Assembly: GCA_028641055.1 (NCBI GenBank)
Contig: CM054057.1
Span: 727,914,484-727,978,483, forward strand
Length of the DNA stretch: 64,000 nucleotides
Origin: Alopecurus myosuroides
Lineage: Eukaryota; Streptophyta; Magnoliopsida; Poales; Poaceae
Direction: 5' to 3'
In this document: one piece after another, positions 10,470-22,224 of the stretch
How positions within the stretch are numbered: position 1 is the stretch's first letter
How the letters are laid out: each line of letters starts with the position of its first letter
Made by a program: the position numbers and the translations under genes
The notes under the pieces: generated by a model
Seen by the model: the letters and a program-made list of their open reading frames with translations, nothing else
What the model was told of the DNA's origin: nothing
Database searches by the model: none

Positions 10470-11031
10470 ACTTTGTCATGACTTTAAATTTATGCCATTG
10501 TTGCGAACTTTATACTGTCGTGAACTTTGAGATTTATGCGAACCTTCCAATCTAATGTTGTGAATTGTATTCCTATGATATTCTTTTTACTGAATTACTA
10601 CTCTCTGAATTTTTGTCCTTCTGAGATTGTTTCACTCGTAATGGCCAAACGGTTACAATTTCACCGTGTGGCACCCTAAGCAATGGAGCCACACTTCAGA
10701 GTGTGGCACCCTAGACTGGGGTGTCACACTTAAAACCTTTCTACACGAGAGCAACCAAACGGAGTGGTTTTACTCCCAGGGTGTGGCACCCTGTATAACG
10801 GAGTCACGCTTCAGAGTGTAACTCCCTGGTAGCCGGCGCCACACTTACAAGCGCGGTTCCCATGCTGCCACGCTGGCCGAAAGTGTGGCACCCCCATGTG
10901 GGGAGTCACACTGTATAACGTGGCACCCCCGTTACGGGCGCCACACAAAAGGGTTATTTTTGAATATAGATTACAAATAGGTTTATTTTGTGTTGAAGAT
11001 TGATTTCAAGGTTATTTTTGTTAATTTTCAC
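10464..11031 (-). repeat. Mutator-like right terminal inverted repeat
   Basis: About 568 bp, the inverted partner of 9257-9861. Its inner edge GCTTGAACTTTGTCATGAC overlaps the last codons and the TGA (10467-10469) of the internal ORF. Confidence 0.85.
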
Positions 11032-11040
11032 CCACCGATC

Positions 11041-11590
11041 GAGCCCGGCATGTGACCGGAATTCCCATTCTCTTTGGCAGTTTTCGCAGAGTACATGCGA
11101 AAACATCACTTCGGTTCGTCCCATGCATGTATTTCAAAACAATATTTTTTCTGTCTTAAAATAGTTTTCATTATATAGATATATCTAAATGTATTCAGAT
11201 GTGCCCTTTTAAACCTATTTCAATGGCAACTGTTTTGAGACGAAGGAAGTAACTGCGTATAAATACATTTTCTCAGCTGTGACACATTTTTTTTAAATGG
11301 GAGCCTAGCCCCAGACTCTGCATAACAAAGACATTTTTTTTGTACAAGAACAAAGACATAACAAAGACAAATGTGTGGAGCGAAATAAAGTTATTTGTTG
11401 CCTATATGAAGCCATATATTTGTCTTCTTGTATGTAACCTACAGATTAAAAAATTATCTAAAACAATACGAATCCATCGATCACATCTACATGCATCACT
11501 CGGTTATTTTTTATATTTCAGAATTTGAAAATACTTTTTCATGTCTTAAAAAGAATCAGGCTCCCTATAACTTGAGAGCTAAAATAATGC
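11041..11590. other. Unassigned AT-rich sequence with a decayed MITE
   Basis: Apart from a probable Stowaway remnant at about 11145-11249, I see no gene or repeat boundary. Frames at 11340-11706 are low-complexity AT-rich translations without domains. Confidence 0.5.
11145..11249. mobile_element. Probable degenerate Stowaway MITE
   Basis: The right end TTTTGAGACGAAGGAAGTA and a weak inverted match TTTTTTCTGTCTTAAAATA at the left resemble the Stowaway consensus of grasses (TACTCCCTCCGT). A TA follows at 11250-11251. Decayed, so the left boundary is approximate. Confidence 0.45.
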
Positions 11591-11592
11591 TA

Positions 11593-11853
11593 CTCTATCC
11601 ATTCCGTAAAATAAGTCATATAGTTTTTTTTTTAAAACAAATTCAAACCATGTCAAGTTTGACAAAGCTTTTAAGAAATATTGTTGATTTGCACAATGTC
11701 AAATGAATATTATTAGTAGATTGATGACTATATGTTTATATTGTATTTGTATAATATTGTAATTTTTCATAGTTTTTCTGCAAATGTGGTCAATATTAGA
11801 CAGTTCTACTTGTGAAAAAATATTAAACACCTTGTTTTACGGATCAGAGGAAG
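11593..11853. mobile_element. Stowaway (Tc1/mariner) MITE, 261 bp
   Basis: Left end CTCTATCCATTCCGTAAAAT and right end ATTTTTACGGATCAGAGGAAG-type sequence (GTTTTACGGATCAGAGGAAG) are imperfect inverted repeats of the grass Stowaway consensus. TA dinucleotides flank it at 11591-11592 and 11854-11855. The interior is AT-rich and non-coding. Confidence 0.65.
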
Positions 11854-11986
11854 TATGTATAGCTCTATAGTCTTTGCAGTTAATTGGCAACACCGAGTCG
11901 TTGAACCCGTCCAATGGCCAAGTCGAAACCGAGTAGAGCCACTCCCATATAAGTCACGTGCGTCAGGTATGGCTTTAACGGATTAA

Positions 11987-12399
11987 GAGCATTTCTACCC
12001 GTTGGAGCCCCCCAAGACACATCCGAACAAAAAACAAATGGTGTCCTGGGGGGGGGGGGGGTGGGGGGGGGAGCAAATGCTTCATCCGGCTGAAATACGA
12101 GGGTATGGGGAAGGCATCTTCCTGTCCACACCCCAAACAAAAGCTTGTGAGGGAAATGATCGAATGTGCTAAGAAAAAGGACACGTGGGGAGACATGATT
12201 TGACCAAATTATCGCAGGCGCCCCCAAGAGCCTCCCAGCGCACCGGGTTTCACCTGGGTTTGTTGGCACTATTTCGACGTCTTGGGGGCTCTAGGCGCAT
12301 GATTGAGCCATTTTCGGCGTTTTTCGGCGCCCGAGCCTAAAACTGAGTCTAAAAAGTGGGCGTCTTGGGGGGAGCGGGCAGGGGCTGGCGGATATGCTC
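11987..12399. mobile_element. Tourist/Harbinger-type MITE, 413 bp
   Basis: Starts GAGCATTTCTACCCG and ends GGCGGATATGCTC, imperfect terminal inverted repeats, and is flanked by TAA on both sides (11984-11986, 12400-12402), the expected 3-bp target. The GC-rich interior includes a run of 14 G, one T and 9 G at 12048-12071. It is non-coding; the frames on the minus strand are translations of the G-rich tract. Confidence 0.65.
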
Positions 12400-12402
12400 T
12401 AA

Positions 12403-12946
12403 TCTATTGGACTATGTGTGTTTTCTATTATTTATTTACCCCTAGATTCACCCAAAAATTGTGGTTTTGCGCTACATCAATCCAAAACTTGTGTCTAGTT
12501 GCAATTTTCTCTAATGTCTTTTGATTAATAGAGACATGACCCTGACCATGACGTGTTCCTTTAAAATGTAATTTATGTGACACATATTCTACCAAGTAAA
12601 CTTCACGCAGCCATGAATTACATGGTGGTCTAAGTCATGTCATAACCGGACCGAGGAGTACAAGCCATTTTGTTGGTGTTTCATTGTATATAGGTGGGTA
12701 ACATGTTGGTTTGCATCATTTTTTTTCTTTCGAAATGAGGCAAAAGCTTTGCTTTTATTCCAGTAATAAAGAAGATTCCTCAGTTGATTAGTGAAAACCG
12801 GACGAAAGCCAATACAAACTCAGGGCCTATTTCAATTGATTAGAAAGAAGAGAGCTGGTTTGCATCATCCATTGATTCACTGCCGGCCGATGAATCTTCT
12901 CTTGGTTGCATAGACATGTTTTATTTCAATGGGTTCTGTAAGAACC
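12403..12946. other. Unassigned sequence
   Basis: No gene recognised. A T-run followed by a GCAAAAGCTTTGCTTTTATTCC-like segment (12718-12760) resembles a common grass repeat end but cannot be assigned. Confidence 0.4.
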
Positions 12947-12948
12947 TA

Positions 12949-13078
12949 CTTCCTCCGTATCAAAATCTTTTAGCCTTTCGTATACAAAATGTATCTAGAT
13001 ATGTTTTAGTATAATATGCATATGAATCTACACAACTAGAAAAAAGCTAAACCATCTTATATTTTGATACGGAGGGAG
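12949..13078. mobile_element. Stowaway MITE, 130 bp
   Basis: Perfectly recognisable termini: CTTCCTCCGTATCAAAAT at the left and ATTTTGATACGGAGGGAG at the right, inverted repeats of each other with one difference, flanked by TA (12947-12948, 13079-13080). The AT-rich interior is non-coding and could fold as a hairpin. Confidence 0.85.
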
Positions 13079-13080
13079 TA

Positions 13081-13388
13081 GCTTTTTAAAATGGGTTTAC
13101 TTGGAAATATTCGGTGCATATTGGTGTGCTGTCAGTGCCCGGGAACAGTGCCACGCTAGCTTTCAGGTCACTTTTTAGTTTTGTTTCGCCAGTTGGTTTA
13201 CAAGTATATAAACAAGCGCGTTTACGTCACGTCATGGACTCGTGGTCCTGAAGAGCTTGGGAGAATTGACGTGAGAGGTCGATCGATGGACCCTTTTGTT
13301 TTGTTATTAGAGATTTTCAGCTGGCTTCGTACAAGGCATAAATTTTGCAGAACCAATTTGAGTTAGTAGTGCACATGACTGGCTATCT
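13081..13388. other. Unassigned flank of the full-length LINE
   Basis: No gene or repeat recognised. It ends at the LINE target duplication (13389-13401). Confidence 0.45.
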
Positions 13389-13593
13389 AAACCAGGCCTA
13401 GTAGTCCCTTTTTCACCATCTTTTCTTCTCCTAGCGCTCTCCTCCTAGCGCTCTACGGCGCCCTAGGCGCCACCTCCAGCCGCTCGCCGTTGGCCACTCC
13501 GGCCACGACGACCACCATAATCTGCTGATACACATCCGTGTATTGACAGCCACAAACAAACGTGTGACCTACTCTGTATTGGATTGGCTGATC

Positions 13594-16500
13594 ATGGCAT
13601 TGTCGGACCTCAAGTTCGATTTGGGCATCAGTTTTGAAGAGCGCATCAAGGTTAAGTATGGGACTCCAGTTGTGATTGAGGAAGGCAGCAATTTGAGGCC
13701 TTTCTATCTGGTGGTGGATTTCTCTCGCTCCCATATCAAGCTTAACGCGGAATCTGTAAGTCTTATTTTGCAATCTTCTTTTGGAGGAAAAGCTGCACTT
13801 TATCAAGTTATTGTGCTTCAGAATTGGTCCTATCGATTCTCGGTTTACTCTAGAGATGTGGGTTTCGAAATCTTCAAAGGTGGAAACATATTCAATTCTC
13901 TTTTCTGTATGAGCTTTTGGCTTTGGGGTAGAGGTGGACCTGATTCCCGCAAAGAATACCAACTATACCTGCAAGAACAAGAGAAGGAATGGACCACTGT
14001 TTCTCAGAAAACTACAGGATCATATGCGGATGCTATCCAAGCGCCTAGATTCTACGATGATCATAGACAAATTCAAAATTCGTTTGGGAGGGATCAGCGG
14101 AATCATAATGATAATCATGGCACTTCAAGAGCGGGAGTTACTGGTTCAAATCGAATTTATGTCTCTGGGCCCAAACTTTATTGTGTCCGTTGCTTCTCTG
14201 ACCAGCATAACAGGCCAAAGTGTACAAATCGTATTCGTTGCCGGGCTTGCGATAGATGGGGTCATATCGCCGATAATTGTTGGTTTTCTCCGAAGACTAT
14301 TGGCCGGCCCAACCTGGCTCGAAAGATATGGAAACTAATCGACAGAGGCAGGGCTCCTCGTTCTACGCGCCATGGAGATGACAACACAACGGTGATTTCG
14401 CGGTCAGACAGGGAGCAATTGATTGCTTTGCAAAACGCTAAGATTACAGAGCAGTTGTTCCCCACCGCTTCCACAGAGCACCTGCTACTTCCAGTCGTTC
14501 CACCTCCTCTACTCCACCTTCAAGGGTTTTCTCGAGTTCATCGGCTGCGCCAAGAGGAACTGAATCGGATGATGGCGAACTTCGTTTTTGATCCGGCCTT
14601 TCCTCCCTCCAGACCGTGCTGCATTGGTTGTGGAAGGCAGACCTGCTCGTGCACGCGTCATCCACGGGGAACGACGACTGTCCAACGAAGATTTGGCCAT
14701 CCTCACCATTGTTCCTATGCCCCAAGGTGAGGTTGATTTCCAGAATGTTCATGAGATTATGGATGAATTTCTCCGTCTGGAAAGAAGGGTGAGTACAAGT
14801 CCATCACTAGATGCCCCTTTGGCCAAGCATATGTCAGATTTGTGAGTATTGAGGAAAGGGATTGGTTTGTGAATAACAGTCCTCACCCTTGTGACGATGT
14901 TCATCTGGTTTTTGAAAAACATGACGAGGGCATGAACTGGCGTCGATTTAATCTGAGCAGAGAAGTTTGGATTCAGATCTTCGGTTTTCCCGCTGACCTT
15001 CGTAGCACGAAAGAGATTGCGAATGCAGTTAGAAGTTTTGGCAAGTTGCTAGTCTGGGACAGAGTGAAATCCACTGACGCCTCTGTCATGATCAAAATTC
15101 GTGTTGACAACTTGTCTGATATCCCTTTGAGCTTGGTGGTCTCGGGTGCAGAATTATTTGTAGGGAATCTTGGACCTGCCCATTGGTTATTCTTCAAGAC
15201 ATGCTCCAAGGTGGTGGTCCACACAGGAAGATGACATCCCTCCTGATGGTAACCCGCACCCTGCTCCTGCTGAACCATTCCATCACCCTAACCAGAACAA
15301 TCATGGTTGGACCTATTGCTGCTCATGATGTCATGATGGAAGAAGCAGCTCTGAATCCTGCTCAGCATGTGGTGCATCACCCTATTCACATGAATATTGA
15401 AGATGCCATTGTAGATAATCATCAGATACCTGATCCATGGCAGATGCAACATCATGCACACCATATTGATTTGGAGCTTCATGCTGGGGAATTTCTAGAG
15501 CTCAATGATCTTATGGATCCTGCTCCCAATGTTGCTGATAACCCACAAGAAGATAGCAAAATCTGACAGTTACTGATGACATAATTGATAACAACTCTGT
15601 GGATTCCCTAGAGGTCCCCCCCTTTGATTGAGGCCATGCAACCTATTGAGCAGATGAATCCACTTCCTCAAGTGGATATGATCCCTATGATTTGAACTTC
15701 CCTGTTGTGCAAATTGAGGCGCCAATGGGTCTTCAATTTGAAGTGATGGAGGCTCCTGGGCCCCTTATCTTAGGCCCATCACAGCCCCTGGCCTTGTTCC
15801 CTGTTGAAGATGGCCCAATTGAAGATAACACTGCCACCCCTGACACTAGGACTCAAGTGACTCCTCTGGAACAGACTAATCTACAAGTCCCTCTCAATAT
15901 GTCTGATCTTGTAGTAGATACAGAGATAGAGAATAACATGTCTGCCAGAAATCCACTCCAAGTAACTGAATCAGCAGATCTGAATAATATCACAGCTACT
16001 CAAATCCCCCTTCCTGTGGCAGAAGATGCATTGAATATGAGCCATGATATGGATGCAGGTATGGATGCACCTCCAGGATTCCCTATCCCATTATATAATA
16101 TATATGTAGGTGCTATGAAACTAGGGACAGAATTGGCTGACCCTGTTCTTCAGAATATGATGAGTGATTATGAACTTCAGACAAAGATTTGTTAGGTGAT
16201 CAGGGAGCTCAGCTGTGGAGTGAGCACTTTGCTCCTAGGAGTAAAGAGGACAAGGTAGTCAGAATTCCCATTGAATGGACTAATTTCTTTACTGCTGCCC
16301 TTCTCAATTCTGATAAATTTGAATGGGCCAAATCAGTCTTGTTCTAAATTTTGGATGTACATTATGGAAGGATCTGAGTCACCATATAAAGAATTTGTCA
16401 TTCCTGATAAGTTAATTGAACATGTTGAACCAACATGTGATACTAAATCTTCCTCCCCTGGGTTGCAGACTCCTGAGAAACAACCCATCTCTGATCTTGG

Positions 16501-16852
16501 AGCCACTACCTGTGCACTCAATTTCAGCAGGAAGAGAAAGGATAAGCACCTATGGTTGAAACAGAGGAGGAGAAGTTCTAGATTACTCCACCTTAAGAAT
16601 GGCTTCAGAAAGAGCACTTGCATGAATAAAAACTGTATCAGTTGTAATGCAGTACCACCTACTATCCCTGCTAAGATTGTTAAGAATCTATCTATCTCTT
16701 TCTGTAATGTGGACCCTAAGGATTGCACTGAGGAGGCTTTGATGGACAAGGGACACAAGAAGAAGAAGCATGAGGTGGAATCTGAAGATAAGAAGGACCC
16801 TGCAACTGTTGGAGATGCTGAAGATCCTTGTGAGGGGGAGGAAGCAGAATAG
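13594..16852 (+). pseudogene. LINE ORF1 (RNA-binding protein) with twin CCHC knuckles, broken
   Basis: ORF1 protein of plant L1-type LINEs would coat the element RNA. ATG 13594 starts MALSDLKFDLGISF; an upstream frame has no ATG. A DUF4283-like N-terminal domain ends at FWLWGRGGPDS (~13915-13950). Two consecutive CX2CX4HX4C knuckles follow: CVRCFSDQHNRPKC (14182-14223) and CRACDRWGHIADNC (14239-14280). A further segment around WIQIFGFPADLRSTKEI (~14968-15020) continues in a different frame, then an acidic, low-complexity tail to 16852 with a basic patch KRKDKHLWLKQRRRSSR near 16530-16580. Readable pieces 13594-14730, 14588-14845, 14842-15234, 15183-15566, 15692-16195 and 16271-16852 show at least five frame breaks. 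Confidence 0.8.
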
Positions 16853-17012
16853 AGAGCTCACCTTTAGGAACTCTCTGTGTAGTATTCTAGTATTTTGTTG
16901 TTTATGGATCCCTTTGTCAGTAACTTTTGGACTTGGAATACTGTCAGTTCATGCTATGCTGTGGACATATGGCATGTGGTCTTCAGTGATGTAGAATGGA
17001 AAAATTTTCACG

Positions 17013-20000
17013 ATGCATAATAGATCATGGAATATTTTGAACTGGAATATCAGGGGGATTAATGATCTTGATAAATGGTTGGCCTTGTATAATAAGATTG
17101 AAGAATCTGGTTGTGCTATTGTATGTCTACAGGAAACTAAAAGAGAATCCTTTGACAGCTTTTATGTCAAGAAATTTTGTCCCAAAAGAATCTCTAAATT
17201 TGATTTTGTGCCATCTAATGGTGCTTCTGGTGGATTATTCATTGCCTTGAATGAGGCATATTTCTCTGGAGAAACAGTTTTTAAGAATAGATATTCTATA
17301 TCCATCAAGTTTACATCTACATATGATGATTCCTTTTGGATATTGACCAATATCTATGGTCCATGTCATCCTGAGCATAGAATTGATTTTCTGCACTGGT
17401 TCAGGAATATTGATTTTCCAGAAGACCATGCCTGGCTGATTGTAGGGGATTTCAATTACATTAGATATCCTTCTAACAGAAGCAGGGAAGGTGGCAATAT
17501 TCAAGATATGTTGGATTTCAATGAAGCCATTGCTACCCTAGCTCTGGTAGACATACCTATCAAAGGAAGAGAGTTTACCTGGAGCAATATGCAAGCTGCC
17601 CCACTTCTTGAGAAGCTAGATTGGATTTCTCATCTGAATCCTAGACTAGCAGATTCCCTGGTACTCTGGCACTACCACTCTCTAGACCCATCTCTGACCA
17701 TATCCCTGTGATGATTCAGATTGGACTTAATATCCTAGAGCTACTATCTTTAGATTTGAAAACTTTTGGCTTAAGCACCAAGATTCAAACAAGTAGTGCA
17801 AGATAGTTGGATTCAAGAGAATGAAATGATAGTGCAAAAATTATTACTGCTAAATTTAAGAGACTCCGTAAGGCATTGAAGATTGGTCCAGGAATAAATC
17901 TCAGCTGGCAGCTGCCATCAAGAACTGCAATGAGATCATAGGTTTCTATGATCAACTGGAAGAATTTCGTGAGCTATCCATTGGGAGTCTAATGGCAGAA
18001 AGATTGTTAAAAAACATCTTATAGACCTTTTGACTAAGCAGAATATTTATTGGAAACAGAGAGCCACAATCAGATGGGCACAATTTGGGGAAGAAAATTC
18101 TAAATTTTTCCATGTCAAAGCCACGATCAATACATGAAAAATTTATTGCCTCTATCAGAGATGAGCAGGGCATTGAGCATACAGAGCATACTAGCAAGGC
18201 TGCTATTCTAACCAGAGCCTTCAAGCTAAGAATGGAGAGGTATCTGTATCTGCTGACGATATAGGTCTGGTCAACCTTATTGATAGTATTGAGGGCTTAG
18301 AGGATCTTGAGATACCTTTCTCTAGGGAAGAAAAAATAAAGTGGTGCAAGAACTACCTATGGATAAGACTCCTGGACCTGATGGTTTTAACACCAATTTC
18401 ATTAAAGCATGTTGGTCCATTATATCTGATGACTTTTATAGACTTATTGATGATTTCTATCATGGGAATATTGCTATTCAGAGTATTAATTCCTCTTTCA
18501 TCACACTGATCCCAAAGAAAGATTGCCCAACCTCACCATCAGATTACAGACCAATCTCTCTGCTTAATTGTTCCCTCAAAATCATCACCAAGCTATTAGC
18601 TAACAGACTCCAAACTAAGATGCCTTCTCTGATACACAATAATCAATATGGTTTTATTAAAGCAAAATCTATTCAAGATTGTTTACCATGGGTTTATGAG
18701 TATATCCACCTTTGTAAGCATCTAATTTGGAAGCTGTTATTCTGAAGCTAGACTTTGAAAAAGCATTTGATATGCTTGAACATAGCTCTATTCAGAAGAT
18801 TCTATTGGCCAAGAGTTTTGGTTCTAGATGGATGAGATGGATTGACCTGATCTACAACTCTGGTTTCTCCTCAGTTCTGCTAAATGGAATCACTGGAAAG
18901 CAATTTAGATGCAGAAGAGGAGTAAAGACAAGGGGATCCTTTATCCCCTCTGATTTTTGTCTTGGCAGCTGACTTGTTACAAGATAATTCAATGAGGCTA
19001 TGCATAACAATCTTGTTATACCTCCAATTATATCTCAAGCTTGTCCAGATTTTCCTATTGTGCAATATGCTGATGACACTATTCTTATTATGCAAGCCAG
19101 CAATCAACAGCTTTTACATGCCAAAACACTCCTGAATCACTTTGCTGCCTTCACTGGACTGAGAGTTAATTATGCCAAATCAAGACTCATTCCTATTAAC
19201 CTGATGCAAGAGCAGGTGGATACCTTGCTGCAATCATTTGGATGCTCTGAAGAGGTCTTCCCTTTTACATATCTGGGTATGCCAATGTCTATTGCCAAAC
19301 CAAGAATTCAAGATTTAATGCCCATCATTAAAAGAATTGGTGATAGAATTGCTGGATGCACTTCCATGCTATCCTATGGTGAAAAACTTGTCTTGATTAG
19401 ATCGGTTTTTTCAAGTCTACCTATTTTCTATCTGAGCACTATCCTAGTTCAAGAAACTGTTATTCAACAGATTAACAAGCTACTGAGATATTGCTTCCGG
19501 AGAAAATATGGAATGGGAGACAGAGGTACTGCACTTATTGCATGGGACAAAGTATGTAAACCCAAAGATCAAGGTGGATTGGGAGTCATTGATATCAGCA
19601 TACAGAACAAGGCTCTTTTGATGAAACATATTCATAAATATTTCAATCAAGCAGAGTTACCATGGATTAGATTTATCAGAGAGAAATATCCAGACAGTAC
19701 TCTATTATGCAGACCTGTGGGATCTTTCTGGTGGAGGAGTATCTTAAAATTGGTCCCACTATACAAGGAACTGGCAGTCTGTCAGATTGGTACAGGGGAA
19801 TCAGTGCTCTTTTGGAAGGATAATTGGGAGGATCAATGTTTATCAAGAAAATTCCCTGAACTTTTCTCTTACTGCAAAAATGAGGATATCACTGTTAAGG
19901 AATTCATCACTTCACAGGATTTCTCTGAACATTTTCACCTTCCATTATCTGTGGAGGCTTTTAATCAATTTGAAACCATATGCCAAGACCACATTGATCT

Positions 20001-20592
20001 TGGAAATTCCATCCATACAGATAGCTGGTCTCTTAGAGGGAATATACAATTCTCAGTCAAAAGGGTCTATGAGATGATGAAGGCTGGTCCATCAGCACAT
20101 TGTGTGTTTCAGTATATTTGGAATTCTGCTAATATTCTGAGACACAAGATATTCTTTTGGTTACTCCTGCATGACAGATTGAACACCAGGAATTTACTAT
20201 CAAGGAAGAATTTTCAAATGCCCTCCTATGACTGTGATCTATGTGATGAATATAGAGAAGAGACCAATTTACACCTATTCTTTGACTGCTCTTTTGCAAG
20301 AATATGTTGGTCTAAGATTCTGCAAGATAAGAAGAGAGGCATCTCGGTTTATGATGAATGCCTTCTTATCTATAACTCATTGCCAAGAGGTATTGCCATG
20401 GAGATTTTAATCATGGGATGTTGGAACATATGGACTGTTAGAAATGGCAAGATTTTTGACCATCAGACTCAGAATGTGATGACTTGGAAAGTATTACTTA
20501 GAAAAGATCTACTCAATTTATCTCATAGATGTAGACCACTTAACAAGAATTCTCTTGTTAATTGGATTCAGACCTTCCTAGACTGTACCTAA
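17013..20592 (+). pseudogene. LINE ORF2: APE endonuclease, reverse transcriptase, zf-RVT; broken
   Basis: ATG 17013 opens an endonuclease/exonuclease/phosphatase domain with NWNIRG (~17040), LQETK (~17128), GDFNYIR (~17448) and FTWSN (~17576). That frame stops at 17711, and 17712-18340 is scrambled by small indels. Reverse transcriptase then resumes: DKTPGPDGFN (~18362), ITLIPKKD, DYRPISLLN (~18542), LDFEKAFD (~18748) and the catalytic YADDT (19066-19080). The last long frame, 19000-20592, ends with a zf-RVT domain including CDLCDEYREETNLHLFFDC (~20234-20290). Frame changes near 18730 and 18970 add to the damage. ORF2 would nick DNA and reverse-transcribe the element RNA; this copy cannot. 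Confidence 0.9.
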
Positions 20593-20671
20593 TTCAACCA
20601 TGTTAGAGAGAACTGGCATTGGTTGAACATTTTTGGGGTGTTCATTTGTAAGTTGTATATATTAATATATG

Positions 20672-20693
20672 CCGTAGAACAATTGTTCTACGG
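20672..20693. repeat. Perfect 22-bp palindrome in LINE 3' UTR
   Basis: The half-site CCGTAGAACAA is followed directly by its exact reverse complement, 13 bases before the A run. In RNA this gives an 11-bp stem, a plausible recognition structure for the element's own reverse transcriptase; that role is inferred from other LINEs and SINEs with 3' stem-loops. Confidence 0.75.
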
Positions 20694-20722
20694 TTTGAGC
20701 GCTTCAAAAAAACCAGGCCTAG

Positions 20723-22224
20723 ATTGCTAGTAACAGTGTGCGGTACAGAGCAGACGGCGGATTAGACATGTGATTTGGAGGGACGCATGTGTTACTTAAA
20801 CTAGTGAGATATAATAAATTTAATCATCCCCGTGAGCCGGAGACTTGGTGATGTCTACTTTGTAGCTAGAGACTAGAGAGCATCGTGGAAAATCCGGTGG
20901 GCCTGGGGAAACAAAATAAGGGAAGAATACATACAGAGAAAATTGACAAGTACTTTGCAGCTACAAGAGAGCATCCCTACCAATTGATGATTGATCTAGA
21001 CGTCGCAGCACGAGAACACAAATGATATTCGATCTTGGGTATCTTTCGTGTCCCGTCGTTAGCAACCAGGCAGCTAATTAATTAGCCATGGCGCTTCGCA
21101 GGCGCTGCAAAGCGCACATTGTAGCTCGACCTGCCCTGCCCCGCCCCCTGGACACGCTAATAAGTATGCGATGGACATTATTTTCCTGTACATACTGACT
21201 ACTGAGAATGGATGGGAAACCAGTTGGTGGGGGAAGGAAGGGCTTATCCCAATATGAACGAATTAACGAAGACGGCGATGTTAACCAAAAAAAGAACAAT
21301 TTGGCGAGATATGAACCAGCTCAGCGAGAACGATTCAGCACACCTCAAACTTGTTACAAACGATAGCACAAATGAGGAAGAGAAAAAAACACAGGCGTTA
21401 GCCAGCAGAACTTCACTATTTTTTGGGGGAGGGGGGAGCTGCCGGCGATGGGCCTCACTTCGCTCCATCCGAACTTTTCTTTATCTTTATATAATATGAA
21501 TTTGGATCACCACAAAATAACAAAACTAGTGTTGCCCACTAAATAGATCTAGGGTCTGCATCAATCTCTAATCCAGTACGAATCACACCGGCCGTATCAA
21601 TTTTTTTCTAGAAAAATCTGTTAAAAAAATGCCACGCTATACTTATCTAATTGATTAGACCAGTTGATTCTGGACAGACAATTTAGCAGCACCTATCATC
21701 CACGTTTTTTTCCAGCTGAACCGAGCTGAGTTCCCTAGTAATTAATCCCAATAGAAAAATTCATAGCAAGCAATTAAGAGCATATCTAGCGGCACTCCAA
21801 AGCATACCAAAGGCCCATTGTGTGTCGAACACGAAAAAGGCGACAATGGTGATGGAGGTGGCATACCGCGGCTGCTTCAGGTCGAGGCCGTCGAGCAGGC
21901 CGTCTGCGTTTTCCGCCTAGTGAGCAGCCAGCTAAATAAACATACCCCTCGCCCTAGCCGCTTCACAAAGTCATTCCTCAGTATCTTGCCCTCGTCGTCC
22001 AACCTATCTCGAAGACACCATGCCACACCGCCTCCATACATCGTATATTACCTTCACGCAACAGGCAGCGCCGCAATGGGTAGGCCTTAAGACGACAGGA
22101 GTGGCGACGAGTTCTTCGATTGGGGACACGAGGAGGTGGAGGAGAAGGCGATGGGGGCATCAGCAGCCGGAGACACGGTACGAACAGCCGCGGCAGGAGC
22201 AGCAGCCTCCGCTTTGGCCTGACC
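20723..22224. other. Unassigned sequence
   Basis: No transposon boundary or domain-bearing frame found. At 21777 the sequence TTAAGAGCATATCTAGCGG resembles the start of a Harbinger-type element, like that at 11987, but no right terminus could be found. 22000-22220 is GC-rich. Confidence 0.4.

Larger units (their letters stand above)
9257..11031 (+). mobile_element. Mutator-like transposon (Pack-type) with long TIRs and internal ORF
   Basis: A 1,775-bp element with long terminal inverted repeats (9257-9861 and 10464-11031) starting GTGAAAATTAAC. It is flanked by an exact 9-bp direct repeat CCACCGATC (9248-9256 and 11032-11040). Long TIRs plus a 9-bp target duplication are diagnostic for Mutator-like elements. 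It has no transposase; instead the interior holds a spliced ORF. The two TIRs differ by roughly a tenth by eye, so the insertion is not new. Movement would need a transposase in trans. Confidence 0.88.
13402..20709 (+). mobile_element. Full-length L1-type LINE with 13-bp target duplication
   Basis: A 7.3-kb non-LTR retrotransposon bounded by the exact 13-bp direct repeat AAACCAGGCCTAG (13389-13401 and 20710-20722). It contains a short GC-rich 5' UTR, ORF1 with zinc knuckles, ORF2 with endonuclease and reverse transcriptase, a 3' UTR with a palindrome and a very short A tail (about 20706-20712). Both ORFs have frameshifts and stops, so this copy is dead although structurally complete. It shares architecture and protein similarity with the LINE at 39510-59797. 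Confidence 0.9.

Noticed and set aside
12061..12269. Proline-rich minus-strand frame 11880-12269
   Set aside because: Produced by the G-run in a MITE.
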